A DNA stretch of 64,000 nt from Natrarchaeobius chitinivorans (GCF_003841505.1 NZ_REGA01000008.1:106162-170161); one strand, 5' to 3'. Shown: positions 1 through 8,237, counted from the first letter of the stretch. A program made the numbers and translations. The notes: generated by a model from the sequence alone, not told the origin.

Positions 1-1
1 A

Positions 2-406
2 AAGACGGTGACGATCGATATCGTCGATACGCCCGGCGTGACGACGAAGGTCGACTACGAAGAGTTCACCGACGAGATGGAAGAAGACGACGCGATCCGT
101 CGCTCTCGAGAGGCAACCGAAGGCGTCGCCGAAGCGATGCACTGGCTCCGGGAGGACGTCGACGGCGTCATCTACGTTCTCGATAGCGCGGAGGATCCGA
201 TCACGCAGGTCAACACGATGCTGATCGGCATCATCGAATCCCGCGACCTCCCCGTGCTCATCTTCGCGAACAAAATCGACCTGGACGACTCGAGCGTCAA
301 ACGGATCGAAGACGCGTTTCCACAGCACAAGACCGTTCCGCTCTCCGCAAAAGAAGGCGAAAACATGGACGAGGTCTACGCGAACATCGCGGAGTACTTC
401 GGGTGA
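2..406 (+). CDS. oapA: Origin-associated Era-like GTPase OapA, C-terminal part (cut by window edge)
   Basis: The reading frame is open to the left edge, so the G1/P-loop and N-terminus lie outside the window. Visible GTPase motifs are DTPG (G3) near the start, NKID (G4) about two thirds in, and SAK (G5) near the end, in the order of Era-type small GTPases. It is followed by a DUF2073 gene and a zinc-ribbon gene; this trio is OapA-OapB-OapC, described next to orc1/oriC1 in Haloferax volcanii. The stop is 6 bases before the next ATG, so an operon is likely. The role in replication or ribosome biology is not settled. Naming rests on motifs plus gene order. Confidence 0.88.
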   Translation, partial: KTVTIDIVDTPGVTTKVDYEEFTDEMEEDDAIRRSREATEGVAEAMHWLREDVDGVIYVLDSAEDPITQVNTMLIGIIESRDLPVLIFANKIDLDDSSVKRIEDAFPQHKTVPLSAKEGENMDEVYANIAEYFG

Positions 407-412
407 TTTCCG

Positions 413-814
413 ATGCCCAAAGCAACTAACGCGGACGACACGGATCCGTCGGACGGCATCCAGATCGATCTGATCAGCGGCGAACGCATGGAGAGTATGG
501 CGACCATGGAGAAGATCAGAATGATTCTCGATGGCGTCCACGACGGCAACATAGTCATCTTGGAAGAGGGGCTGACGCCCGACGAAGAGAGCAAACTCAT
601 CGAGACGACGATGGCGGAGATCAATCCGGACGAGTTCAACGGGATCGAAATCGAGACCTACCCGAAATCGGATAGTAGCGACTCCTCACTGCTCGGACGG
701 ATCATGGGAAGTGACGGTTCGGAAGCGAAATTGACGGTGATCGGACCGGCAAACCAGATCGAGACGCTCCACAAGGACGAAACGCTCATCAGCGCACTCG
801 TGTCCAGAAACTAA
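413..814 (+). CDS. oapB: Origin-associated protein OapB, DUF2073 family
   Basis: This is a 133-residue acidic protein with the DUF2073 core, including a stretch near residue 45 with the text NIVILEEGLTPDEESKLIE. It is full length for the family. Its stop TAA overlaps the next ATG (TAATG at 812-816), which indicates translational coupling with oapC. The biochemical function is unknown; its constant partnership with an Era-like GTPase and a zinc-ribbon protein suggests a complex. No catalytic motif is visible. Confidence 0.9.
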   Translation: MPKATNADDTDPSDGIQIDLISGERMESMATMEKIRMILDGVHDGNIVILEEGLTPDEESKLIETTMAEINPDEFNGIEIETYPKSDSSDSSLLGRIMGSDGSEAKLTVIGPANQIETLHKDETLISALVSRN

Positions 815-1680
815 TGCCTCACGAATGTACGAACTGCGGCCGGACGTTCCCGGACGGCTCCAAGGAGATGCTGTCTGGGTGTCCGGACTGTGGCGGAAAC
901 AGGTTTCAGTTTACCCCCGCCACGCCGTCCGGAGCGGATCGCTCCGACTCCCGGAGTGAAATCGCCGATAAAGGAGGTGAACCGGATAGATTCGACGGGT
1001 CCGGATCGCCCGACCCGTCGTCCGAAACCGGTACCGACTGGGTATCGGCCGATCAAAAAGCGAACTCGGAGTTCGACCGACCCCGAACCGAACCCTCGAG
1101 CGATCGCCTCGAGAAGTCCGACGTTTCGGACCGGGCGTGGCCCGAGACGGCTCGTCGCCCGGAAGACCGGGCGGAAGCAAAACGGTCTCGACCGGAAACC
1201 GACCCGTCCCCGCCGTCGGCGTCCGAGCAGGACTGGACGGAGGCCAATTCGAACGGAACTGCTGGTGAAGAGTCGCCGACGCTCGCTGAGACGGAGGAGT
1301 CGGCCCAGGCGGACGCCAGAAGCGAGGTCGTTCCCAGGGACGAACTCCCGACGGCGTCCGACCGCCCCCCGGCCGAACGCCGGCAATCTGATTCGGATGA
1401 CGACCCGGAAGACGGGACGGAGGAACCGCCAGATCCTGACAGCGAAGCGGCGCCGGAAAACGGACGCGTCGTCAGCGAACCGACCGGTGATCAGCCGTCG
1501 ATCGAAGATCTCCGGGCCGAACTCAACGAGCAGTTCGAGAGTATCAAGATCCTCAACCCCGGCCAGTACGAACTCAATCTGATGGAACTGTACAACCGCG
1601 AGGAGTACATCATCTCCCTGCAGGAGGACGGCCGGTACGTCATCGACGTTCCGGATTCCTGGCGCGACGGCGACGAGTAA
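814..1680 (+). CDS. oapC: Origin-associated zinc-ribbon protein OapC
   Basis: The N-terminus is a zinc ribbon with Cys5-x2-Cys8 and Cys23-x2-Cys26. Residues about 35-225 are an acidic, Ser/Pro/Glu-rich low-complexity linker, expected to be disordered. The last about 60 residues (from PSIEDLRAELNEQFESIKIL) are a compact conserved block with NPGQYELNLMELY. This head-linker-tail layout is the OapC family (COG3364-like). It is the last gene of the oapABC operon and its start overlaps the oapB stop. The linker length probably varies among relatives. Function is unknown; nucleic-acid or protein binding is plausible from the ribbon. Confidence 0.88.
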   Translation: MPHECTNCGRTFPDGSKEMLSGCPDCGGNRFQFTPATPSGADRSDSRSEIADKGGEPDRFDGSGSPDPSSETGTDWVSADQKANSEFDRPRTEPSSDRLEKSDVSDRAWPETARRPEDRAEAKRSRPETDPSPPSASEQDWTEANSNGTAGEESPTLAETEESAQADARSEVVPRDELPTASDRPPAERRQSDSDDDPEDGTEEPPDPDSEAAPENGRVVSEPTGDQPSIEDLRAELNEQFESIKILNPGQYELNLMELYNREEYIISLQEDGRYVIDVPDSWRDGDE

Positions 1681-1813
1681 CCCGTTCGGTGACGACCGCC
1701 CCGTTCTCTAGCCTTCTTCTCCAAACCAGTGTTTCCCCTCGAGACAATCTTCCTTGTACAACTTCTGTATTGTGCGTTAGTGGCTTGTTTCTACGCGAAA
1801 CAGGAGGGGTTGT

Positions 1814-2026
1814 ATGACGATAATTGCGGATACCAGTCTTCATAGAGTATTGATCGACGACGGTGTGCGATCGGTTTCAGTCGTGACGCTATCCACCGGC
1901 GTCGATATACGACTCGACGGGCCGGAAACCGGCGAATCGAGGGATGACACCGAGCAAGGGGGAAACCGAGCGACGACGCCGAGAAAGATGGATTTAAGCG
2001 ACGTCGGCGACTGGCTTCGGGTATGA
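1814..2026 (+). CDS. Possible small hypothetical protein (70 aa)
   Basis: A short ORF starts 7 bases after a purine-rich GGAGGGG at 1802-1808, a good Shine-Dalgarno match for an archaeal internal gene. Its TGA overlaps the ATG of the following 29-residue ORF (ATGA at 2023-2026). No family was recognised: the N-terminal half looks beta-rich (TIIADTSLHRVLIDDGVRSV) and the C-terminal half is hydrophilic. A TATA-like box for the next gene lies inside it, so it could equally be leader or non-coding sequence. Support is the ribosome site and overlap only. Confidence 0.4.
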   Translation: MTIIADTSLHRVLIDDGVRSVSVVTLSTGVDIRLDGPETGESRDDTEQGGNRATTPRKMDLSDVGDWLRV

Positions 2027-2112
2027 GTACTGCAACCAAGATCGTCGTCGGTACGGTCGCCATTTCGGCCGTCCTGTCGCTTTTGCTCGTCTTCCAGACA
2101 GTCTTCGCCTGA
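2023..2112 (+). CDS. 29-residue single-span membrane peptide
   Basis: The product is MSTATKIVVGTVAISAVLSL followed by LLVFQTVFA: essentially one hydrophobic transmembrane helix behind a short N-terminus. A TATA-like TTTAAG at about 1994-1999 lies 27 bases before the ATG, as for a leaderless haloarchaeal transcript. Its TGA overlaps the ATG of the next gene (TGATG), arguing for coupled translation. Tiny conserved membrane peptides of this type occur in haloarchaeal genomes, but no function is known to me. Confidence 0.72.
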   Translation: MSTATKIVVGTVAISAVLSLLLVFQTVFA

Positions 2113-2894
2113 TGTTCGACGCCCACGACCTCTCGAGTTCCCTCGAGGGGGTTCGGGACGATCACGCGCCGGAGGCCCTGGTCTTCGACTGCGAGCGGGA
2201 CTTCGAGACCCTCTCGCCGGAGGTCGCGGAAGAACTGGGTCTCGTCGTCGACGCGCTCGAGCCGGCCACCTATCCCGCGGAGTGGCTGCCGGAGGACGCG
2301 CCGACGTTGCTCGCCCGTTACGCGGGATCGGAGTTTACGATCGGGATGCCGGGTGACGGAAGCATCGTCTGGACGCGCCAGGCCGAGCCGCCGGTCGTGT
2401 TGATCAAGGCCCGGGTCGAAGGGGCCCCCGAACCGTTCCTCGAGTTCCTCCTCGCCGAGGCGTTCGTCGAACTCGGCCTCGAGATACCCGACCACTTCCT
2501 CGGATTCTTCGAGGAGGGCTACCGCGACCTCGACCGCGCGGTCGACCTCGGGCCCGGCGACACCTATCAGGTCGGCGCTGCGCTGTACGACGGCTGGATC
2601 GGACTCCATACTCGCGAGGTATTCGCGGGATGGGAAGACGATCGACCCGCCCTCGCGGACGCCTGGCGCGACGCCGGCGACCGCCTCGAGGGCCGCGTGT
2701 CGGAACTGCCTCGAGCGGTCGCCCGCGGCGAGACCGACTTCGCCGACGCGACGGAACTCGCGTGTGCGGCGATCAAACACGACCTCGAGTTACCGGCTCC
2801 GTTCGACGCACTCGACACGGAGGCGTATCGCGATCACGCTCCCGAGTACGCGATCAGGTGGGCCGAGAAGACGTTCGACTCGCTCGCCGAGTGA
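2112..2894 (+). CDS. Conserved haloarchaeal protein of unknown function (260 aa)
   Basis: This is an acidic, soluble, single-domain protein without recognised catalytic motifs or membrane segments. It is rich in Asp/Glu and helical in appearance, with a conserved-looking middle (VVLIKARVEGAPEPFLEFLL). I believe it belongs to one of the haloarchaea-only DUF families (DUF7089-like), but I am not certain of the number. The start overlaps the stop of the 29-residue membrane peptide, so the two probably share a transcript. Confidence 0.8.
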   Translation: MFDAHDLSSSLEGVRDDHAPEALVFDCERDFETLSPEVAEELGLVVDALEPATYPAEWLPEDAPTLLARYAGSEFTIGMPGDGSIVWTRQAEPPVVLIKARVEGAPEPFLEFLLAEAFVELGLEIPDHFLGFFEEGYRDLDRAVDLGPGDTYQVGAALYDGWIGLHTREVFAGWEDDRPALADAWRDAGDRLEGRVSELPRAVARGETDFADATELACAAIKHDLELPAPFDALDTEAYRDHAPEYAIRWAEKTFDSLAE

Positions 2895-2953
2895 ACGCAG
2901 TTCGAAGGAGGGTCCGGCGTTTCAATTACGACCACTCCGGTTCGAATCCAGAG

Positions 2954-3267
2954 CTACGACTCGTCGACGCACTCGAGGACGATACCGTCCTCGAACCCGC
3001 CGCGATCCGATCGCTTCTGTCGGCGTCGCTCCTCGAGATCGGATAGCCCCTCCCCGCGGGCTTCGAGGATGGCGTGGACGACCTCGAGAACGTCCGCCAG
3101 TTCCTCGAGTTCTCGGAGTCGTCGAACTCAACGGCTTCCTCCCGGAGCTTGGCCGCGAGCCGGTCGGCGTACTCGTCGCCGTCCACGACGTGGGTTTCGG
3201 GTCGTTGGTCGTTTGCGTAGATGATCTCCGGGATACGGTCGCGAACGAGTTTGTCGTATTCGGGCAT
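2954..3267 (-). pseudogene. MazG-like nucleoside-triphosphate pyrophosphohydrolase, frameshifted
   Basis: The start (MPEYDKLVRDRIPEII) is the typical N-terminus of the short phosphoribosyl-ATP/NTP pyrophosphohydrolase family. The frame is good to about residue 50 (EEAVEFDDSE), then continues in another frame as LEELADVLEVVHAILEARGEGL and ends near 2954 with GGFEDGIVLE-C-VDES. Inserting one G near 3118-3122 restores a normal protein of about 104 residues. The break lies just before the helix carrying metal-binding residues, so an unrepaired product would be inactive. Cause: a real single-base loss or a sequencing error in the base call. Confidence 0.85.
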
Positions 3268-3366
3268 GTAGATCGGTCGATGCTGTATTCGGGCGTGTGG
3301 AGCGGTCGATGTCGTGGGTCGCTGGTGGATTCGATACGGATCGATTCCGTTCTCCGTGTCCGGAAC

Positions 3367-3945
3367 TCAGAATTCGGCGTCGACGCTTCCGTCCTCGTCG
3401 AGGTCGATCACGCCGTCGAACCGGTTGCGGAAGTCCTCGACGATCGAGGGGTCGTGGGGTTCCTCCGAGAGGTGAAAGAGGCCGACCGCGTCGTGTTCTG
3501 CGAGTAATTCGAGGATGCGGTCGACGGCCTCGAGTGCGTCGTCGTCGCCGGCGTAGTAGGCGAGTTCGGTGACGGAGTCGAAACTGAGGCGCAGTTTGCC
3601 GTCGTGGGACTCGAGGAAGCCGTCGATGTGTTCGACGATGCCGTCGACGTCGTCGGGAGCGGCGACGTAGTGGACGGTATCGGTCTTGCGCCGGGAGTAG
3701 CCGCGGTCGATGCTCAGCGTGTCGAGGATCTCGGCGCGTTCCTCGTCGACGTCGTAGTACTCGAGTTTCTGTCTGACCTCGCGGGCAGTGGTTCGCGTGG
3801 AGACGACGAGGAAGTGGTCGGTATCCGTCTTCAGAAAGTCGGTATCGATTCGGTCGGTCTCCCCGGTACTCGGGTGGAGCAAGAGGACGCCAGTCCCACC
3901 GGGAATCGTCTCCGGTGTTCCCTCGATTTCGAGCCGATAGTCCAT
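3367..3945 (-). CDS. KaiC/RecA-like haloarchaeal protein without a P-loop
   Basis: This 192-residue protein resembles the RecA/KaiC-type module found with HTR-like signalling proteins in haloarchaea (DUF7090/DUF835-like). It has the alternating strand-helix pattern (HFLVVSTRTTAREVRQKLEYY and LRLSFDSVTELAYYAGDDDALEAV) but no Walker A GxxGxGK motif, so ATP hydrolysis is not expected. It is preceded by a TATA-like TTAATAGTG near 3974-3982. A role in signal processing is inferred from the family only. Confidence 0.7.
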   Translation of the reverse strand: MDYRLEIEGTPETIPGGTGVLLLHPSTGETDRIDTDFLKTDTDHFLVVSTRTTAREVRQKLEYYDVDEERAEILDTLSIDRGYSRRKTDTVHYVAAPDDVDGIVEHIDGFLESHDGKLRLSFDSVTELAYYAGDDDALEAVDRILELLAEHDAVGLFHLSEEPHDPSIVEDFRNRFDGVIDLDEDGSVDAEF

Positions 3946-4043
3946 GTCGGCCTGAACAACTTCCGGAATCGACTTAATAGTGCGGATTCACGGCCTCGAG
4001 CGCGGTTGTCGAAGTGCACGGAATCCGGACTCCCGTCCGGATG

Positions 4044-5666
4044 TCAACTCAGGTCGGATCCTTCCTGTCGTAACAAGACCAGCATCGAGAGTCCCGAGAT
4101 GAGGACGAGAAACAGCGCCGGGATGGCCGCGTACCGATACGCCAGCGCATCCTGGGCGTCCCAGATGATGATGACGAGCGTATCCATCCCGACGGGTCCG
4201 ACCATCAACGTCACCGGGAGTTCTTTCATCGTCGTCAGGAACACGAGGATGCCGCCGGCGATCACTCCCGGCATGATCTGGGGGAGGGTAACCCGCCGGA
4301 ACGTTTCGAGTCGACCGACGTTGAGGGTGCGAGCTGCCTCGATCGTTCGGCTGTCGACCTGCAGGACGGACGACCGGACGGTACCGACTGCCTGTGGCAG
4401 AAATCGAATAACGTACGCGAACACGAGCAGCCAGACCCCCCGTCTGTACAGCGAGGGGAACGTTCGGGTTCCCAGAAACACCAGCGCGAGTCCGATAACG
4501 ACCCCTGGAACGGCGAAGCCGACGTAGGTTGCCCGCTCGAGGACACGAGACACCAGAGAGTTCGTCCGCCCGGAGTAGTATGCAACCGGCAGGGCGAACG
4601 CGCACGCTACCACTGCCGCCAGGAGTGCGAGCCGAACCGAGTGGTAGACGAACTCCCACTGAAACTCGAGGGACGGAATCCGGTCTCCCTCGCTGCGGAA
4701 CAGCCAACTCGTAAAGATCGTGACTGGAACGACGAGTGTGAGAAAGCCGAGAAGCGAGACGAAGCTCATCGCCGGCCACTTCCAGTTGCCGAGCCGTATC
4801 GTACTCCCGCTTCCGTCCGTGTCGCCGCTGGCGTCTTCGTCGCGTCCGATGCCAGCTTCGATGACGAGGACGACGGCGACGATCGCCACCAACTGTAACG
4901 CGAGCAACGCTGCGTACTCGGGGGCGAATCCGCTGAACTCCCAGTATATCGTGCTGGTAAACACGCTGGCTTGCATGAACGCCGGCGTTCCGAAGTCCGA
5001 TATCGCGTAGAGACCGGCGAGCAACGCCCCGGCGGCGATTCCGGGTCTAATCTGGGGAAACGTGACCCGGCGGAACGCCTCGAGCGGACCAGCGTTGAGC
5101 GTGCGAGCCGCATCAACGAGGGAACTGTCCATCGAAATGAGGGCGGCTCTGGTCGTCAGAAACACGTACGGATACGTGTACAGTGTGATGATGAATACGG
5201 AGCCTCGGAGCCCGTGTACGCGGGGAAGCGTGAACCCGAGCAGGGAGTCGACCTCACCGCCCGAGCCGAACATGGAGACGAACGCGATCGCGCCGATGTA
5301 ACTCGGAATGACGAGCGGGAGCGCGGCCACGACCGTCCAAAATCGGGGATATGGGAGGTCGGTTCGTGTCGTCAGTACGGCGAGCGGAACGCCGAGCAAG
5401 ATCGAAAACAGCGTGACGGACAACATCAATACGATGCTGTTCGCGGTGATCAGCGCGGTCTGTGAGGAGACGACGAGGTTGTACGCACGTGAGAACTCGA
5501 CCGTCGACGCTTGCCACACCACCCAGAACATCGGGGTGACGACGAGAAAGGCGACAATGGCACTCAGCGCACCCAACCCGACCATCCACGGGTCGATGCG
5601 CTTGAGCCGACCACCGATCGAATCGGATCGATGTGTGGTCTCGGCGTCGTTCGTTGTCGATTTCAT
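4044..5666 (-). CDS. Fused iron-type ABC transporter permease (two FbpB/SfuB halves)
   Basis: The 540-residue membrane protein has two homologous halves of about six helices each. Each half carries an EAA loop: EAFRRVTFPQIRPG near residue 210 and ETFRRVTLPQIMPG near residue 460, the contact sites for the ATPase. This duplicated architecture is typical of ferric-iron importers of the Fbp/Sfu/Afu class. It lies about 150 bases downstream of the binding protein, on the same strand and presumably in the same operon. An ATPase subunit is expected next but none is present downstream. Substrate is inferred from family and from the DtxR-like operator upstream of the operon. Confidence 0.9.
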   Translation of the reverse strand: MKSTTNDAETTHRSDSIGGRLKRIDPWMVGLGALSAIVAFLVVTPMFWVVWQASTVEFSRAYNLVVSSQTALITANSIVLMLSVTLFSILLGVPLAVLTTRTDLPYPRFWTVVAALPLVIPSYIGAIAFVSMFGSGGEVDSLLGFTLPRVHGLRGSVFIITLYTYPYVFLTTRAALISMDSSLVDAARTLNAGPLEAFRRVTFPQIRPGIAAGALLAGLYAISDFGTPAFMQASVFTSTIYWEFSGFAPEYAALLALQLVAIVAVVLVIEAGIGRDEDASGDTDGSGSTIRLGNWKWPAMSFVSLLGFLTLVVPVTIFTSWLFRSEGDRIPSLEFQWEFVYHSVRLALLAAVVACAFALPVAYYSGRTNSLVSRVLERATYVGFAVPGVVIGLALVFLGTRTFPSLYRRGVWLLVFAYVIRFLPQAVGTVRSSVLQVDSRTIEAARTLNVGRLETFRRVTLPQIMPGVIAGGILVFLTTMKELPVTLMVGPVGMDTLVIIIWDAQDALAYRYAAIPALFLVLISGLSMLVLLRQEGSDLS

Positions 5667-5817
5667 CGTGTGTCTCGCGCACCGATTGGATCAGTTCGCG
5701 TAATCGACCGGTCGGCGCTCGACGTTCTTGAAACTCTTGATTGGCTCGTCGGACAGTTCTGATCGCCTGCGGACAGCGACCGCGTTTCCGATCGGTGATC
5801 GAAACGGCTGACTGCCG

Positions 5818-7080
5818 CTATAGCGGCATCATGCCTTCGTCTTCCAGAAGTTCGCTGGCTTCTTGCAGTTCCATGTCGAACTCGCTGAGATCGAACGTCG
5901 GCGAGTTGAGCTCGTCGGGGCTGGGTAGCGGGCCGACGTAATCGACGCCTTCGACGACGGGGAATTCGCCGTTGGCGTCCATCATGAACTCCTGTCCTTC
6001 CACGGCGACGAGGTGACGAACGAATTCGGCGACAAGTTCGGGGTCCTCGACGCTGTTCGTGGCGGCGACGCCCGCGACGCTGAACAGGCTTCCTGGGTCG
6101 TCTTCCGTAAACGTCACCCGGATCGGCGAGTCAGGATCCTCGTTAACCAGTCGCGCGGCGTAGTAGCTGTTGCCGAGCCCGATGATCGGGTCGTCGTCAC
6201 CGCCCTGTTCGACGGCTGCGGCCTGGCTGCTCCCACCCGAAAACAGCTGTGGGTCCTGATCCATGAAGTCCCGAACCCACTGTCGCGTCGCCTCTTCGCC
6301 TTCGAGGTCGACCATCGCCTGAATGAACCCGCGGAACGTTCCGGAGTTCGGACGCGTCGAGATGATGCCCTTGAATCGATCGTCTTCCGCGTACGCGAAG
6401 ATGTCCGTCGGAAGCTCGTCCCAGCTATCGAACGGCGTTTCGTCCAGGCGATCCTCGTTGTACATGATCGAACGGACGCGTCCGCTGACGCCGGTCCAGT
6501 GTCCGCCGGGTTCGCGGTAGCTCTCGGGAACGGTGTCGACGACGTCTTCCGGAAGCTCCTGGACGAGGCCCTCGTCGTGGACCGCACCGAGCGCTCCTGG
6601 GTCCTGTGAGTAGAACACGTCTGCTGGTGTTGCGTCGCCTTCCTGGACCAGTTGATTGACCTGCACGTCGTTGTCGTCGTAATTTCGGTGGATTTCGAGT
6701 CCGTCGTACTCGTTCTCGAGTTCTTCGAACACCAGATCGATCTGGTCGCGAGTTCGACCGGAGTAGACAGTGATATCACCCTCGAGATCGCCGAGATCGT
6801 CCCAGGAAACCCCGCTCGGGTCGACCGGGCTGGCAAGCGGCTCGGCGTCGGCGACAGTTGTGCCCCCGGCGTCTCCGTTGCCGTTGCCACCGTCGTCACT
6901 TCCGCCGTTGCCACCGCCGTTGCCGCCGTCGTCACTTCCGCCGTTACCACTGCCGTTGCCGTTCTCGTCCCCGAGACAGCCTGCGATCCCGGTCGTTCCG
7001 GCGACGGCGGCGCCTGCCAGGGCGAGAAACGGTCGTCGACTGGTCGTTCGAGGCGTCTGACTGCTGTCGCGTCGTACCAT
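5818..7080 (-). CDS. Tat-exported lipoprotein, iron-type ABC substrate-binding protein
   Basis: The N-terminus has a twin-arginine signal (TSRRPFLALAGAAVAG) and a lipobox GIAGC at about residue 35, then a Gly/Asn/Ser/Asp-rich tether of about 35 residues before the mature domain (ITVYSGRTRDQIDLVFEELE). This is the type-2 periplasmic fold of ferric-iron-binding proteins (FutA/FbpA/IdiA class); YYAARLVNE and the Tyr-rich clusters fit the metal site. It is the first gene of the importer operon. A perfect palindromic DtxR-type operator sits 7-24 bases upstream of the ATG, between it and a TATA-like TATATG, so repression by metal-loaded regulator is likely. Confidence 0.92.
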   Translation of the reverse strand: MVRRDSSQTPRTTSRRPFLALAGAAVAGTTGIAGCLGDENGNGSGNGGSDDGGNGGGNGGSDDGGNGNGDAGGTTVADAEPLASPVDPSGVSWDDLGDLEGDITVYSGRTRDQIDLVFEELENEYDGLEIHRNYDDNDVQVNQLVQEGDATPADVFYSQDPGALGAVHDEGLVQELPEDVVDTVPESYREPGGHWTGVSGRVRSIMYNEDRLDETPFDSWDELPTDIFAYAEDDRFKGIISTRPNSGTFRGFIQAMVDLEGEEATRQWVRDFMDQDPQLFSGGSSQAAAVEQGGDDDPIIGLGNSYYAARLVNEDPDSPIRVTFTEDDPGSLFSVAGVAATNSVEDPELVAEFVRHLVAVEGQEFMMDANGEFPVVEGVDYVGPLPSPDELNSPTFDLSEFDMELQEASELLEDEGMMPL

Positions 7081-7086
7081 GTCTAG

Positions 7087-7104
7087 TTTTAGGTCGACCT
7101 AAAA
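7087..7104. promoter_or_regulatory. Palindromic DtxR/Idr-type iron operator
   Basis: The 18-bp sequence TTTTAGGTCGACCTAAAA is a perfect inverted repeat, half-site TTTAGG, spacer TCGA. It lies between the TATA-like box (about 7107-7113) and the start codon (7080) of the binding-protein gene, a position that would block polymerase. It matches the general form of DtxR/IdeR/SirR-family sites, and haloarchaea carry DtxR homologues (Idr1/Idr2 in Halobacterium). Confidence 0.82.
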
Positions 7105-7194
7105 CACATATAGCTTCCGATGTTCGTCGTCGGTTCGGAAAAAACGCGGCGGCAGCTACCGCTCGAGGGTCGTCAGCCTCGATGATGCCCACGG

Positions 7195-7210
7195 TTTTGG
7201 CTGACCTAAA
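7195..7210. promoter_or_regulatory. Second DtxR-like half-palindrome
   Basis: TTTTGG-CTGA-CCTAAA is an imperfect copy of the same TTTAGG-N4-CCTAAA pattern. Its centre is 32 bp (three helical turns) from the third site. Confidence 0.6.
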
Positions 7211-7226
7211 CCCCTGCACACTACTT

Positions 7227-7242
7227 TTTAGGCTATCCTAAA
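7227..7242. promoter_or_regulatory. Third DtxR/Idr-type operator
   Basis: TTTAGG-CTAT-CCTAAA has perfect half-sites identical to those of the site at 7087-7104. It lies 147 bases upstream of the binding-protein start codon and about 190 bases before the divergent methyltransferase gene. The rest of 7105-7433 shows no convincing gene. Confidence 0.72.
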
Positions 7243-7433
7243 GAGTCTGTCGGTCGGCTTGAGTTCCCGGAGAAAGACGGCTCGAGCCACCGGCCATCTT
7301 GCGCCTCGGCCGATGTCAATCACCTCGCGTTCCGGTCGATCGGGTCCGGCTCGCGACGTTGTACCCTCGAAGACGGCTCGAGCGCCGACCGGGAACCCGT
7401 AACGGGGAAGGCGTTTCTGCTCGAACGACGGAT

Positions 7434-8114
7434 ATGAGCGTCCGCGAGGAGTTCGACGAGTGGGCGGCGAGCGGGAAAGACAGAGGGATGGAAGAACGCC
7501 ACTGGCACACCGCGAAACACGCGCTGGCGCGGATGCCGATCGAACCGGGCGACGTTGTCCTCGACCTCGGCTGTGGCAGCGGATACGCCGGGCGAGCCTT
7601 ACGGGAGACGAAGGGTGCCGGCCGCGTCTACGGTCTGGACGGCGCACCGGAGATGGCGCGAAACGCCGCCGGCTACACCGCCGATCCCGGTGTCGGCTAT
7701 CTCGTCGGCGATTTCGACTCGCTTCCGTTCGCCGCCGACTCGATCGACCACGTCTGGTCGATGGAGGCGTTTTACTACGCGGCGGATCCACACCACACCC
7801 TCGAGGAGATCGCCAGAATCCTCCGGCCGGGTGGGACCTTCTACTGTGCAGTCAACTACTACGAGGAGAACGTTTACTCTCACGCGTGGCAGGAATCGAT
7901 CTCGATTCCGATGACTCGCTGGGATCGCGACCAGTATCGGAGCGCCTTCCACGATGCTGGCCTCTACGTCGCAGAACAGGACAACGTTCCGGATCGCGAG
8001 ATCACGATCCCCGACGCCGACGAATTCCCGACCGACGACTGGGACAGCCGAGAAGAGATGGTCGAGCGCTACCGCGAGTACGGTACGCTGCTCACGGTCG
8101 GTGTCGCCCCCTGA
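7434..8114 (+). CDS. Class I SAM-dependent methyltransferase
   Basis: This 226-residue protein starts MSVREEFDEWAASGKDRGME. The SAM-binding motif I is VVLDLGCGSGYAGRAL (about residues 41-56), followed by an acidic motif II (VYGLDGAPEM) and a motif resembling post-I (DSLPFAADSIDHVWSMEAFYY). It falls in the Methyltransf_11 group. The start was moved from an upstream in-frame codon because the family fold begins just after this Met. The substrate cannot be told from sequence. It is divergent from the iron importer and shares the spacer that carries the operators, so iron control is possible but unproven. Confidence 0.88.
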   Translation: MSVREEFDEWAASGKDRGMEERHWHTAKHALARMPIEPGDVVLDLGCGSGYAGRALRETKGAGRVYGLDGAPEMARNAAGYTADPGVGYLVGDFDSLPFAADSIDHVWSMEAFYYAADPHHTLEEIARILRPGGTFYCAVNYYEENVYSHAWQESISIPMTRWDRDQYRSAFHDAGLYVAEQDNVPDREITIPDADEFPTDDWDSREEMVERYREYGTLLTVGVAP

Positions 8115-8237
8115 TTTCCACTCGAGCGAACTTCGAAGTCGGGCTATCGATCGCCGTCTGCGTTCGAGTACGCACGCTGAGCGGGAACTCTCCGGTTTCG
8201 ATCCCGCAGTGGGACGTATTTCCAGTCAGCCCCTCGT

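Noticed and set aside
2937..2960. GGTTCGAATCC resembling a tRNA T-arm
   Set aside because: The stem pairs poorly and no acceptor, D or anticodon arms can be built around it. It is between the 260-aa gene and the frameshifted MazG gene.
6944..7219. 91-residue minus-strand ORF under the second and third iron operators
   Set aside because: It runs into the iron-binding-protein gene in another frame and has no recognisable features; an iron-regulated small transcript there remains possible but unsupported.
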